Assembly: GCF_900580865.1 (NCBI RefSeq) | Contig: NZ_UTBZ01000140.1 | Location: forward strand, 124,001-188,000 | Source of the DNA: Pseudomonas viridiflava | Lineage (GTDB): Bacteria; Pseudomonadota; Gammaproteobacteria; Pseudomonadales; Pseudomonadaceae | Direction of reading: 5' to 3' | DNA: 64,000 bases | Shown here: piece after piece, positions 29,403-36,807 of the stretch | How positions within the stretch are numbered: position 1 is the stretch's first letter | Layout: each line of letters opens with the position of its first letter | Position numbers and translations under genes: made by a program | Notes under the pieces: generated by a model | The model's input: the letters and a program-made list of their open reading frames with translations, nothing else | Database searches by the model: none | What the model was told of the DNA's origin: nothing

Positions 29403-30854
29403 TCAGGCCGCGCTGGAGATTTCTTTCGGCAAACGCTGATCGATGACCTGATACAGCGCGCTGCTCTCGGGCCAGTTACGCATGAATCGCGCACGGTCAC
29501 GGGCATAGGCCGGCGCGAAACTGCCGACAGATCCATGCTGGCACATCGAGTCCAGATCGATCAGCGCCCAACGATCCTGCTGCCAGAACAGGTTGTGCCC
29601 CTTGAAGTCGCCATGGCTGATGCGCTCGTCAATCAATCGCGCGAACAACTGATCCAGCGCCTGCAGTTCGGCCTCCGGCGCTTCGCCATTTTCCACATAC
29701 GGGGCAAAGCGCTCGATGATGTCCGGGCCCGACAGGAACTCGGTCACCAGATACGCGCGGCTGCGCAGCCACAAAAAGCGTTTCTCCAGCACCGCCAGCG
29801 GTTTGGGTGTGGCGATACCGAGAAACGCCAGGCGATTGCCCTCGCGCCACGAGTGCCAGGCGCGACTTGGACGCCAGAAACGCTTGAGCCAATGGGCAAA
29901 ACCCTTGATGTTGTAGCGCTTGATCACCAGTGTGCGCGCACCTGCCTGAACCTTGCCGACGCTTGCCGCACCACCGGTCTTGTACAGGTGGCCCTGATCG
30001 AGCAGCGCATCGGCCTGCTCCAGCACCGGCAACATGGCCGATTCTTCTTCTCGACGGATCGCACGCAGAGCGAACGCTCCACGCTGCACACTGAACAGCG
30101 TGCACTCGCGACCGACCTTGATCAGAAAGTCCTTCAAACGCCAGCGGCGCACTTTGTCGATCTGCTTCTGCAAGGCCTCCAGCGGCAACGCGTGCTCGCT
30201 GTTGCTCAACAGGTAATACACCAGCAGTTCTTCGGTGAACGGTTCCAGCGCTTTGGGCAACTGGGCGAAAAACACCCCGAGGTTTTCCAGGACTTTTTGC
30301 CGCGATAACGGCTGCCCGGCGGTTTCTGCGCAAATGCCGGCACCGTCAATCAAGTACAACTGGCCGCCATGACGCAGCAGATTGTCCAGATGCAGGTCTT
30401 CCTGCCAGAGCCCTTTGCCGTGCAATTGGCCAATGGCACCCAGCGCCTCGGCCAACACCGCCGATTGTTCATCGGCCAGCACCGGCAGCGACTCGACTTT
30501 CCCCCAGGCATCGCCAAGGCTTTCGGCACCTTCAAGGAAGTCGAACAGCAGCCAGCCACCTTCGCCATTTTTCAACCCGTCGGCCAACAGCAACGGTGTT
30601 GTCATGCCTTGCGCGGCCAGCAAGCGCACGCCTTCCAGCTCACGTTGAAAATGCCGGGCGGCCTTGCCGCCGACCAGCAATTTGGCCAACACCGGACGAC
30701 CGCGCCAGACACCGGCGCCAACGTAACGCTGCCCCGGCAGGACTCGCAGCAGACTGAGCAATTGCAGATCCGCACTGCCAGCGGCATCGGCCAGGGTCAC
30801 CGTCAGCGGCAGTTGCGGGGTTCGCCCGACACCGGCCAGCTCGGACAATTGCAT
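29403..30854 (-). CDS. Two-module LPS kinase-like protein (Kdo/WaaP family)
   Basis: A 483-residue protein with two kinase-like catalytic regions. The first has GLWQEDLHLDNLL (Asp153, Asn158) and LYLIDGAG (Asp170). The second has ISHGDFKGHNLF (His414, Asp416, Asn421) and WALIDLDSM (Asp433), preceded by a likely ATP-binding Lys in TLVIKRYN. Both look potentially active. It is the last gene of the waa operon, with its start overlapping the wapQ stop (TGATG). It probably phosphorylates core sugars or assists WaaP; the PAO1 counterpart is PA5006, from memory. Confidence 0.8.
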   Translation of the reverse strand: MQLSELAGVGRTPQLPLTVTLADAAGSADLQLLSLLRVLPGQRYVGAGVWRGRPVLAKLLVGGKAARHFQRELEGVRLLAAQGMTTPLLLADGLKNGEGGWLLFDFLEGAESLGDAWGKVESLPVLADEQSAVLAEALGAIGQLHGKGLWQEDLHLDNLLRHGGQLYLIDGAGICAETAGQPLSRQKVLENLGVFFAQLPKALEPFTEELLVYYLLSNSEHALPLEALQKQIDKVRRWRLKDFLIKVGRECTLFSVQRGAFALRAIRREEESAMLPVLEQADALLDQGHLYKTGGAASVGKVQAGARTLVIKRYNIKGFAHWLKRFWRPSRAWHSWREGNRLAFLGIATPKPLAVLEKRFLWLRSRAYLVTEFLSGPDIIERFAPYVENGEAPEAELQALDQLFARLIDERISHGDFKGHNLFWQQDRWALIDLDSMCQHGSVGSFAPAYARDRARFMRNWPESSALYQVIDQRLPKEISSAA

Positions 30855-31606
30855 CAGCGGGTCTCCTTGTGACTGCGGCGCGCGGTCAGCCGGGCGAGCC
30901 AGCTGTCGAGCAGCGAGCTATCGGCGGACTGATCGAGATAAGCCGCGAGCAATTCGCGCAGCTGCGCCTCGCTCCATTCCGGCGCGCGGCGCTGCAGCGG
31001 CTCCAGATCCTTGATCCGGTCGCGCATGCCGAACAACAAGGGACGGGTCTTTTCCAGGTCGATCAATTGCGCCTGGTACCCATCACCGGTGGCTCGCAGA
31101 AAAATATGCTTGGGATAGAAGCAGCCGTGTACCTGACGCACGCCGTGCAGATGCCGCGCGAGCAATCCACAGGCCTTGAGAATGGCCGACTGTTGCGCGG
31201 TACTGAGCTGCGCCCAGCGCTGCAGCAGCGACTCCAGATCACTCCAGCCATCCAGCGCACGGGTCAGCAGGATTGCGCGAACTTCGCCGTCAACCTTGCG
31301 CTCACCGAAAAACGCCGCTTGCAGCGCCGGAATACCGAGCTTGCGATAGCGACTGATATTGCGAAACTCACGGGCAAAGCTTGGCTCGCCGAAAGGTGCG
31401 TGCAAGGTCCGCGTCAGGTAGTTGCTCTGACGCTTGAGGTAATAACCCTGCCCCTCCAGATCCAGACGGAAGACACTGCTCCAACCGCCACGGGCGGTAT
31501 TGGGTTCGTCCACGGCCTCAAGCTGCTTCGCCCAAAGCGCGTCGAAAGTACCTAGACCATGGCGCTCGAGCAGTGCGCGGTCTTCAGCAGCGAGAAAATC
31601 AGTCAT
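30854..31606 (-). CDS. wapQ: InaA/WapQ-type LPS kinase-like protein
   Basis: A 250-residue small kinase-fold protein with ATP-binding region YYLKRQSN. The catalytic loop reads VHGCFYPKHIFL, with Cys162 where a catalytic Asp is expected after His160, and AQLIDLEKTR carries the metal-binding Asp183. The HGCFYPKH form is, as I recall, characteristic of the InaA group. Its start overlaps the wapP stop by four bases (ATGA). It probably takes part in phosphorylation of core heptose; its own activity has not, to my knowledge, been shown. Confidence 0.75.
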   Translation of the reverse strand: MTDFLAAEDRALLERHGLGTFDALWAKQLEAVDEPNTARGGWSSVFRLDLEGQGYYLKRQSNYLTRTLHAPFGEPSFAREFRNISRYRKLGIPALQAAFFGERKVDGEVRAILLTRALDGWSDLESLLQRWAQLSTAQQSAILKACGLLARHLHGVRQVHGCFYPKHIFLRATGDGYQAQLIDLEKTRPLLFGMRDRIKDLEPLQRRAPEWSEAQLRELLAAYLDQSADSSLLDSWLARLTARRSHKETR

Positions 31607-32337
31607 TCGCGTCCCTCGAAAAATCTCACCACGTGCCGAATCCGTTTCTTGTCGGCGCTATCAAGCCGATCGCACTGGCGGTATTGCTTATAGAAGCGCA
31701 GGCGTTGGGTATTGGACAGGTGGTATTTGGCGAGCTTATCGAGACAGGCCAGATCCTTGGTGATCCGATACTTGAGCCAGAAGCCGCGCCAGAACTCGCC
31801 GTTAGGGCAATCGATCAGAAATATCCGCGCCTGATCATCGATCAACAGGTTGCGCCATTTCAGATCGTTATGGGTAAATCGGTGATCATGCATCGTCCGG
31901 GTATAACCGGCCAGTTGCCGACTGACGCCGTCGACCCAGGCGCGATCCTTGAGCTTCGGATCCTTGCGCTCGGCAAGCGCTGACAGGTCTTCGGTGTTGG
32001 GCAATTCGCGAGTGATCATGGCGCCACGATCATAGGCCGCGCCACGGCGTTCCAGGCCCCAGGCCACTACTTCAGCCGTGGGAATGCCCCACTTGGCGAA
32101 GCGCTTGAGGTTCTGCCATTCCATCTTTACTCGCGGCTTGCCGAGGTAGCGGCGCAGGCCTTTACCGGCGCCGATATAGCGTTTGACATAATAGTTGACG
32201 CCGTTGCGCTGCACGCGAATCACTTCCGACAGCGGATCGCGGGTCAGGCGTTCGCCTTGCAACGCAAACACCGCTTCGAGGCTGCCAAAATCTGCCGCGA
32301 GCTCGCTGTATTGCGGCTCAAGAGTCCAACCCGCCAT
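31603..32337 (-). CDS. wapP: LPS core kinase WapP
   Basis: A 244-residue kinase-fold protein with ATP-binding Lys in NYYVKRYIG (Lys52), catalytic loop THNDLKWRNLL (Asp158, Lys160, Asn163) and FLIDCPNG (Asp176), so all standard catalytic residues are present. It is thought to phosphorylate an inner core heptose after WaaP. It is translationally coupled on both sides: its ATG shares a base with the waaP stop, and wapQ starts in its stop. Confidence 0.82.
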   Translation of the reverse strand: MAGWTLEPQYSELAADFGSLEAVFALQGERLTRDPLSEVIRVQRNGVNYYVKRYIGAGKGLRRYLGKPRVKMEWQNLKRFAKWGIPTAEVVAWGLERRGAAYDRGAMITRELPNTEDLSALAERKDPKLKDRAWVDGVSRQLAGYTRTMHDHRFTHNDLKWRNLLIDDQARIFLIDCPNGEFWRGFWLKYRITKDLACLDKLAKYHLSNTQRLRFYKQYRQCDRLDSADKKRIRHVVRFFEGRE

Positions 32338-33143
32338 CAGAGCGCATCCCCGTAACGCTGTTTGCGCGCATAGAGCTTGTTGGCCTTGCCTTCGAGCCAG
32401 CTCAGCAGCGGCGCCTCTTGCGCCAGAATCTGCCGCAGCGGTTGCTGGAAATAGCCCTTGAGGAAACGCAGTTTGTCGCGGCGGGTCAAGCCGATGTCCA
32501 GCGCAGAGAAATACAGCGCCGCCAGATCCTTGTTGCGCCAGCGCTGAGTGATCTTCGCGCGGGTCTGGGCACGGTGCAAGTCGATCACCGAGAGTTTGAA
32601 ATCTTCCGGCGTCACCGGTTTATCGGTGTGCAGCAGGAAATGACAGATGTAACAGTCGCGGTGATTGACGCCGGCGCGGTGCATCATGCCGGTCATGCGG
32701 GCGACTTCGGCGATCAGTGCGCGCTTGAGCTTTGGCTCGGGCGGCTGCTTGACCCAGTCGATGCTGAAGTCTTCCAGGCTGATGGTTGGCGCCAGTTCTT
32801 CGGTGACGATGAACGAGTGTTGATCTGCCGGGTTGCTGCCCTTTTCGCCGTACGCAACGGCGGTCATGGTCGGCACGCCGACTTCCTGCAGACGCTGGAT
32901 AGCCTTCCACTCTTGCCCCGCGCCAAGTACCGGCAGCTTGGCGGTCAGCAGGTTCTTGAAGATTTCGCCCCAGCCGATGCCACGATGGATCTTCACAAAA
33001 AATCCGTTGCCGTCGACTTCCGTGCGCAGTGTCCGGCGTGCTTCCAGCTCGCGGTATACCTCGCCCTGCAAGCCTTCGACTTCGGCGAACGGGTCGCGCC
33101 CGGCCCAAAGGCTTTTGAACGGTTCAGCCAGCATCAACTTCAT
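32337..33143 (-). CDS. waaP: LPS core heptose(I) kinase WaaP (RfaP)
   Basis: Phosphorylates heptose I at O-4, a step that is essential in P. aeruginosa. Its 268 residues show FFVKIHRG (ATP-binding Lys51), VTEELAPT, catalytic loop GVNHRDCYICHFLL with Asp163 (the same number as the catalytic Asp in P. aeruginosa WaaP) and LSVIDLHRAQ. Its ATG overlaps the waaG stop by one base (TAATG). The product works directly after WaaC, WaaF and WaaG in the same operon. Confidence 0.95.
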   Translation of the reverse strand: MKLMLAEPFKSLWAGRDPFAEVEGLQGEVYRELEARRTLRTEVDGNGFFVKIHRGIGWGEIFKNLLTAKLPVLGAGQEWKAIQRLQEVGVPTMTAVAYGEKGSNPADQHSFIVTEELAPTISLEDFSIDWVKQPPEPKLKRALIAEVARMTGMMHRAGVNHRDCYICHFLLHTDKPVTPEDFKLSVIDLHRAQTRAKITQRWRNKDLAALYFSALDIGLTRRDKLRFLKGYFQQPLRQILAQEAPLLSWLEGKANKLYARKQRYGDAL

Positions 33144-34264
33144 TAAGCGTGCTCCGCCAGAATCACATCGGCCGCGTGCTGCGGCATGCTGTAGAGGTCG
33201 GCCGTCTCGGCGAAGGCCAGACCATTGCGGCTCCAGGCCGCGCGTGCAGCATCGTCATGCAACATTTCAGTCAGGTATTGCGTCAGCTGCGCCTGCTCGA
33301 ACGGCTCGTCCAGCACTCGCCCGGCGTCGGCCTCGGCGATGTAATGGGCGTAACCGCAGACCGCGCTGACCAGCACCGGCAAGCCGGCGACCAGCGCTTC
33401 GAGCAACACCGTACCGGTGTTTTCGTTGTACGCCGGATGGATCAACAGGTCGGCGCCGAGCAGGAAACGCGGGATATCGCTGCGCCCTTTCAGGAACGTG
33501 ACGTTATCGCCCAGACCCAAAGTGGCGCTCTGCATCTGGAACAATTTGGGGTCATCCTGGCCGATTACAAACAGTCGGGTACGCTTTCTCAATTCAGCGG
33601 GCAATCCGGCCAGCGCTTTCAGGCTGCGATCGACGCCTTTGGTTTTGAAGCCGGAGCCGATCTGCACCAGCAGCAGTTCGTCATCCTTGAGATTGAATTC
33701 AGCGCGGAAACCGGCGCGGATTTCATCGGCATCCGCCGGACGGCGACGATCCTGGGCAATGCCCGGTGGCAGCAGATGGAAGCGCTCGAGCGGCGTGTCG
33801 TAGTGCTTGATGAACAGCGGCTGCTGCACTTCGGAAATCATCAGCACTTCGGTCTTCGCATCTTTGGCGAACACCGCGCGCTCGTACTCGGCAAAGTGGC
33901 GGTAACGACCCCAGCGGCGGTACAGCGAATTGCGCAGGTTCTGCGCCTTGTCTTCAAAGCAGCCGTCGGCGGCGTAATAAACATCCAGACCCGGCATCTT
34001 GTTGAAACCGATCAAGCGATCGACCGGGCGCCTGGCCAGATCCGCTTCCATCCATGCGCTAAGTTTTTCATTGCGACGATGGTTGAAGAACGCCTTGACC
34101 GGTGCCACCAGCACTTCGAAACCGGGTGGCACGTCGCCTTCCCAGATCAGCGTGTAGACGCGGATCTGATGTCCGCGTTTCTGGCATTCGAGGGCGATGC
34201 GCATGAAGTCGCGCTGCAAGCCACCGAACGGGAAATATTTGTACAGGACGAATGCCAATTGCAT
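33143..34264 (-). CDS. waaG: LPS core glycosyltransferase WaaG (RfaG)
   Basis: A GT4-family GT-B enzyme of 373 residues that adds the first outer-core hexose (galactosamine in P. aeruginosa, glucose in E. coli). The N terminus LAFVLYKYFPFGGLQRDF is the WaaG acceptor-domain signature. The donor site has HPAYNENTGTVLLEALVAGLPVL with the E-x7-E motif. Its start shares one base with the waaC stop (TGATG). Which sugar is used here cannot be read from sequence. Confidence 0.94.
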   Translation of the reverse strand: MQLAFVLYKYFPFGGLQRDFMRIALECQKRGHQIRVYTLIWEGDVPPGFEVLVAPVKAFFNHRRNEKLSAWMEADLARRPVDRLIGFNKMPGLDVYYAADGCFEDKAQNLRNSLYRRWGRYRHFAEYERAVFAKDAKTEVLMISEVQQPLFIKHYDTPLERFHLLPPGIAQDRRRPADADEIRAGFRAEFNLKDDELLLVQIGSGFKTKGVDRSLKALAGLPAELRKRTRLFVIGQDDPKLFQMQSATLGLGDNVTFLKGRSDIPRFLLGADLLIHPAYNENTGTVLLEALVAGLPVLVSAVCGYAHYIAEADAGRVLDEPFEQAQLTQYLTEMLHDDAARAAWSRNGLAFAETADLYSMPQHAADVILAEHA

Positions 34265-35325
34265 CAGCGCAGCTCCTCAGCCATTAACAACGTGCTCAGT
34301 CGGCTGGCGACACGCTCGGGGTTCAGACGCGTGAAGCACAGAGGCTGTTCACGCTTCAGGTCAAACTGACGGGCATCCTGCGCGGTCGGTTGATAGGTAC
34401 ATTTCTTTTGCAGGCACGGCGCGCACGGGAAGTCGCTGGCCAAGTGAATCTGCAATTTGCCGTAGGCGCCGGTCAGGCCCGGATTGGTCGGGCCGAACAG
34501 CGAGATGGTCGGCACGTCGAGTGCTGCGGCCAAATGGCCGAGACCGGTATCCACCGCTACGCACGCTTGCGCGCCGGCGAGGACTTTGCCAACACCGGCA
34601 AGATTGAGTTTTGGCAGCACTTCGGCGTGTTTGAAACCGGCAGCGATGCGTTCGGCGCGGGCCTTTTCCTGCGGGTTGCCCCACGGCAGTTTGACGCCGA
34701 CGCCGAGGTAACCGACGCGTTCAGTCAGTTCGCGCCAGTAGGCTTCCGGCCAGTGCTTGGTGTCCCACGTCGTGCCATGCAGGAACACCACGAAAGCGTT
34801 TTTGCGCGGCAGTTCGACCAGACGCTCGACGTTGAGGCCGTAATCACCCAATCCTTTCGGCAAGTCGTATCCGAGGGCGATGGCGAACAACTGCCGCACA
34901 CGTTCGACAGCATGCTGACCACGGGCCACCGCCAGTTTGCGGTCGTAGAAGCGCGAGGCCATCGGCTCGCGGGCCGAACCTTTATCGAGACCGGCCACCG
35001 GCGCTTTGACGTAACGGGTCAGCCAGGCGCTTTTCAGCAAGCCCTGGGCATCGATCACCAAATCGTATTTGTTGGCGCGCACGCTTTGCTTGAAGCGTTT
35101 CCACTCGCCGCTGGTGATGGTCTTCCAGATACTTTTGCGCCAGCGGCGGATCGCCACCGGAATCACTTTGTCGACGGCCGGGTGCCAGGTGGGGATCTCG
35201 GCAAAGCCTTCTTCCACCACCCAGTCGAACCTGATTCCGGGAATGGCCCGGGCGGCGTCGGTCAGCGCCGGCAACGCATGAATCACGTCGCCCAGCGATG
35301 AAGTCTTGATCAGCAGTACCCGCAA
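34264..35325 (-). CDS. waaC: ADP-heptose:LPS heptosyltransferase I (WaaC)
   Basis: Adds the first heptose to Kdo (GT9 family, 353 residues). I place the start at TTG 35323-35325, giving M-RVLLIKTSSLGDVIHALPALTDA, the standard WaaC N terminus with its Asp in LGDVIH. The waaF stop lies one base upstream, and GAGG in the last waaF codons serves as ribosome site. The donor-binding part is VAVDTGLGHLAAALDVPTISLFGPT. A longer ATG-type reading to 35370 would lie inside waaF. Confidence 0.93.
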   Translation of the reverse strand: MRVLLIKTSSLGDVIHALPALTDAARAIPGIRFDWVVEEGFAEIPTWHPAVDKVIPVAIRRWRKSIWKTITSGEWKRFKQSVRANKYDLVIDAQGLLKSAWLTRYVKAPVAGLDKGSAREPMASRFYDRKLAVARGQHAVERVRQLFAIALGYDLPKGLGDYGLNVERLVELPRKNAFVVFLHGTTWDTKHWPEAYWRELTERVGYLGVGVKLPWGNPQEKARAERIAAGFKHAEVLPKLNLAGVGKVLAGAQACVAVDTGLGHLAAALDVPTISLFGPTNPGLTGAYGKLQIHLASDFPCAPCLQKKCTYQPTAQDARQFDLKREQPLCFTRLNPERVASRLSTLLMAEELR

Positions 35326-35326
35326 C

Positions 35327-36361
35327 TTAATGAACCTCGACCACAGTGCCCTGCAACTTCTGCAACGCATCGTTGACCGCGTCCGGCATCAGTTGGCGCA
35401 GGCAGTTGTAATGGCCGAAGCGGCAAGTGCGGTCGAAGCACGGGCTGCAATCGAGGCCAAGGCGAACGATTTCGACGTGCTCAGCCAGCGGCGGAGTGAA
35501 ACCCGGCGAAGTCGAGCCGTAGACCGCCACCAATGGGCGATTAAGCGCAGCGGCAACGTGCATCAGGCCGGAGTCGTTGGAGACCACCGAGTCAGCGCAG
35601 GACATCAAGTCGATAGCCTCGGCCAGCGAAGTGCCGCCACTGAGGTTGACCGATTCCTCACGCAGGCCCGGGATCAAGCGTGCGCGGATGTCTTCGCCGA
35701 CCGAGTGATCGTTTTTCGAACCGAACAGCCACACCTGCCAGCCTTCGCGAATACGCGCCTCGGCGACTTTGGCGTAATGCTCGGACGGCCAGCGCTTGGA
35801 TTCGCCGAACTCGGCGCCGGGGCACAGGGCCAATACCGGGCGATCGAGGCTCAGGCCGAACTTGGCCAGCGCCGCTTCGCGGCTGACCGGATCGATTTGC
35901 AGGCTCGGGCGCGGATACGGCTTCGGCAGCTCGGCATTGGCTTCATAGGCCAAGGCCATGAAACGCTCGATCATCAGCGGATAGCGCTCTTTATCGAGGG
36001 TGCGTACATCGTTGAGCAGACCGTAGCGGAACTCGCCGCGCCAGCCGGTGCGTTTCGGGATGCCGGCAAAAAACGGCACCAGCGCCGACTTCAGCGAGTT
36101 GGGCAGCAGGATCGCCTGATCGTACTGGCCGCGCAGGGACTTGCCGATGCGTCGACGCGTCGCCAGTTCCAGCGCGCCGTGGCCGAGCGGGAAGCTCAAG
36201 GCTTTGCGCACTTCGGGCATGCGTTCAAGGATCGGCCGGCTCCACTCGGGGGCCAGCACGTCGATTTCGCACTGTGGGTGGCGCTGCTTGAGACACTGAA
36301 AGAGTGTCTGCGCCATCACCATGTCACCGACCCAACTGGGCCCAACGATCAAAATATTCAT
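35327..36361 (-). CDS. waaF: ADP-heptose:LPS heptosyltransferase II (WaaF)
   Basis: Adds the second heptose (GT9 family, 344 residues). The start MNILIVGPSWVGDMVMAQTLFQ is the WaaF signature, and the donor site reads VVSNDSGLMHVAAALNRPLVAVYGSTSP, followed by CSPCFDRTCRFGHYNCL, a Cys-rich segment seen in WaaF. It is the first gene of the waaF-C-G-P-wapP-wapQ-kinase operon, so the promoter should lie within or before the REP cluster upstream (36362-36807). Confidence 0.95.
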   Translation of the reverse strand: MNILIVGPSWVGDMVMAQTLFQCLKQRHPQCEIDVLAPEWSRPILERMPEVRKALSFPLGHGALELATRRRIGKSLRGQYDQAILLPNSLKSALVPFFAGIPKRTGWRGEFRYGLLNDVRTLDKERYPLMIERFMALAYEANAELPKPYPRPSLQIDPVSREAALAKFGLSLDRPVLALCPGAEFGESKRWPSEHYAKVAEARIREGWQVWLFGSKNDHSVGEDIRARLIPGLREESVNLSGGTSLAEAIDLMSCADSVVSNDSGLMHVAAALNRPLVAVYGSTSPGFTPPLAEHVEIVRLGLDCSPCFDRTCRFGHYNCLRQLMPDAVNDALQKLQGTVVEVH

Positions 36362-36418
36362 GTGGTTTCCATAAACGAACCGGGGAGGCATTTACGCCTC
36401 CCCGCCTCGATAATCACT

Positions 36419-36777
36419 GTGGGAACACCGGCGGCTTGCGATGGGTCATTACCTTCAACATTTCTGTCGACTGTTACTCCGCTATCGCGAGCAAGCTCGC
36501 TCCTACATGGTTTTGCATCTGTTCACATAACTGCGACTCACCGCAGATCCATTGTAGAAGTGAGCCTGCTCGCGATGGGGTCGTTACCTTCAACATGACT
36601 GTCGACTGTTACTCCGCTATCGCTGGCAAGCCAGCTCCCACAAGGTTTTGCATCTGTCCACATATCTGCGATTCACCGCAGATCATTGTGGGAGCGAGCC
36701 TGCTCGCGAAGGGGCCAGCACCTTCAACATCGATGTTGACTGACACTGCGCATTCGCGAGCAGGCTCGCTCCCACCT
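36419..36777. repeat. Cluster of about five REP palindromes in a 134-base tandem repeat
   Basis: REP palindromes occur at about 36480-36506, 36553-36575, 36620-36641, 36689-36711 and 36753-36775 in alternating orientation. The spacer text repeats too: ACCTTCAACA occurs at 36451, 36586 and 36720, a 134-135 base period. The cluster fills most of the 446-base waaF-glnE gap, and no gene is visible in it. Confidence 0.88.
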
Positions 36778-36807
36778 TTTGAATCTCATTGCCTGCATTG
36801 GCGTGCT

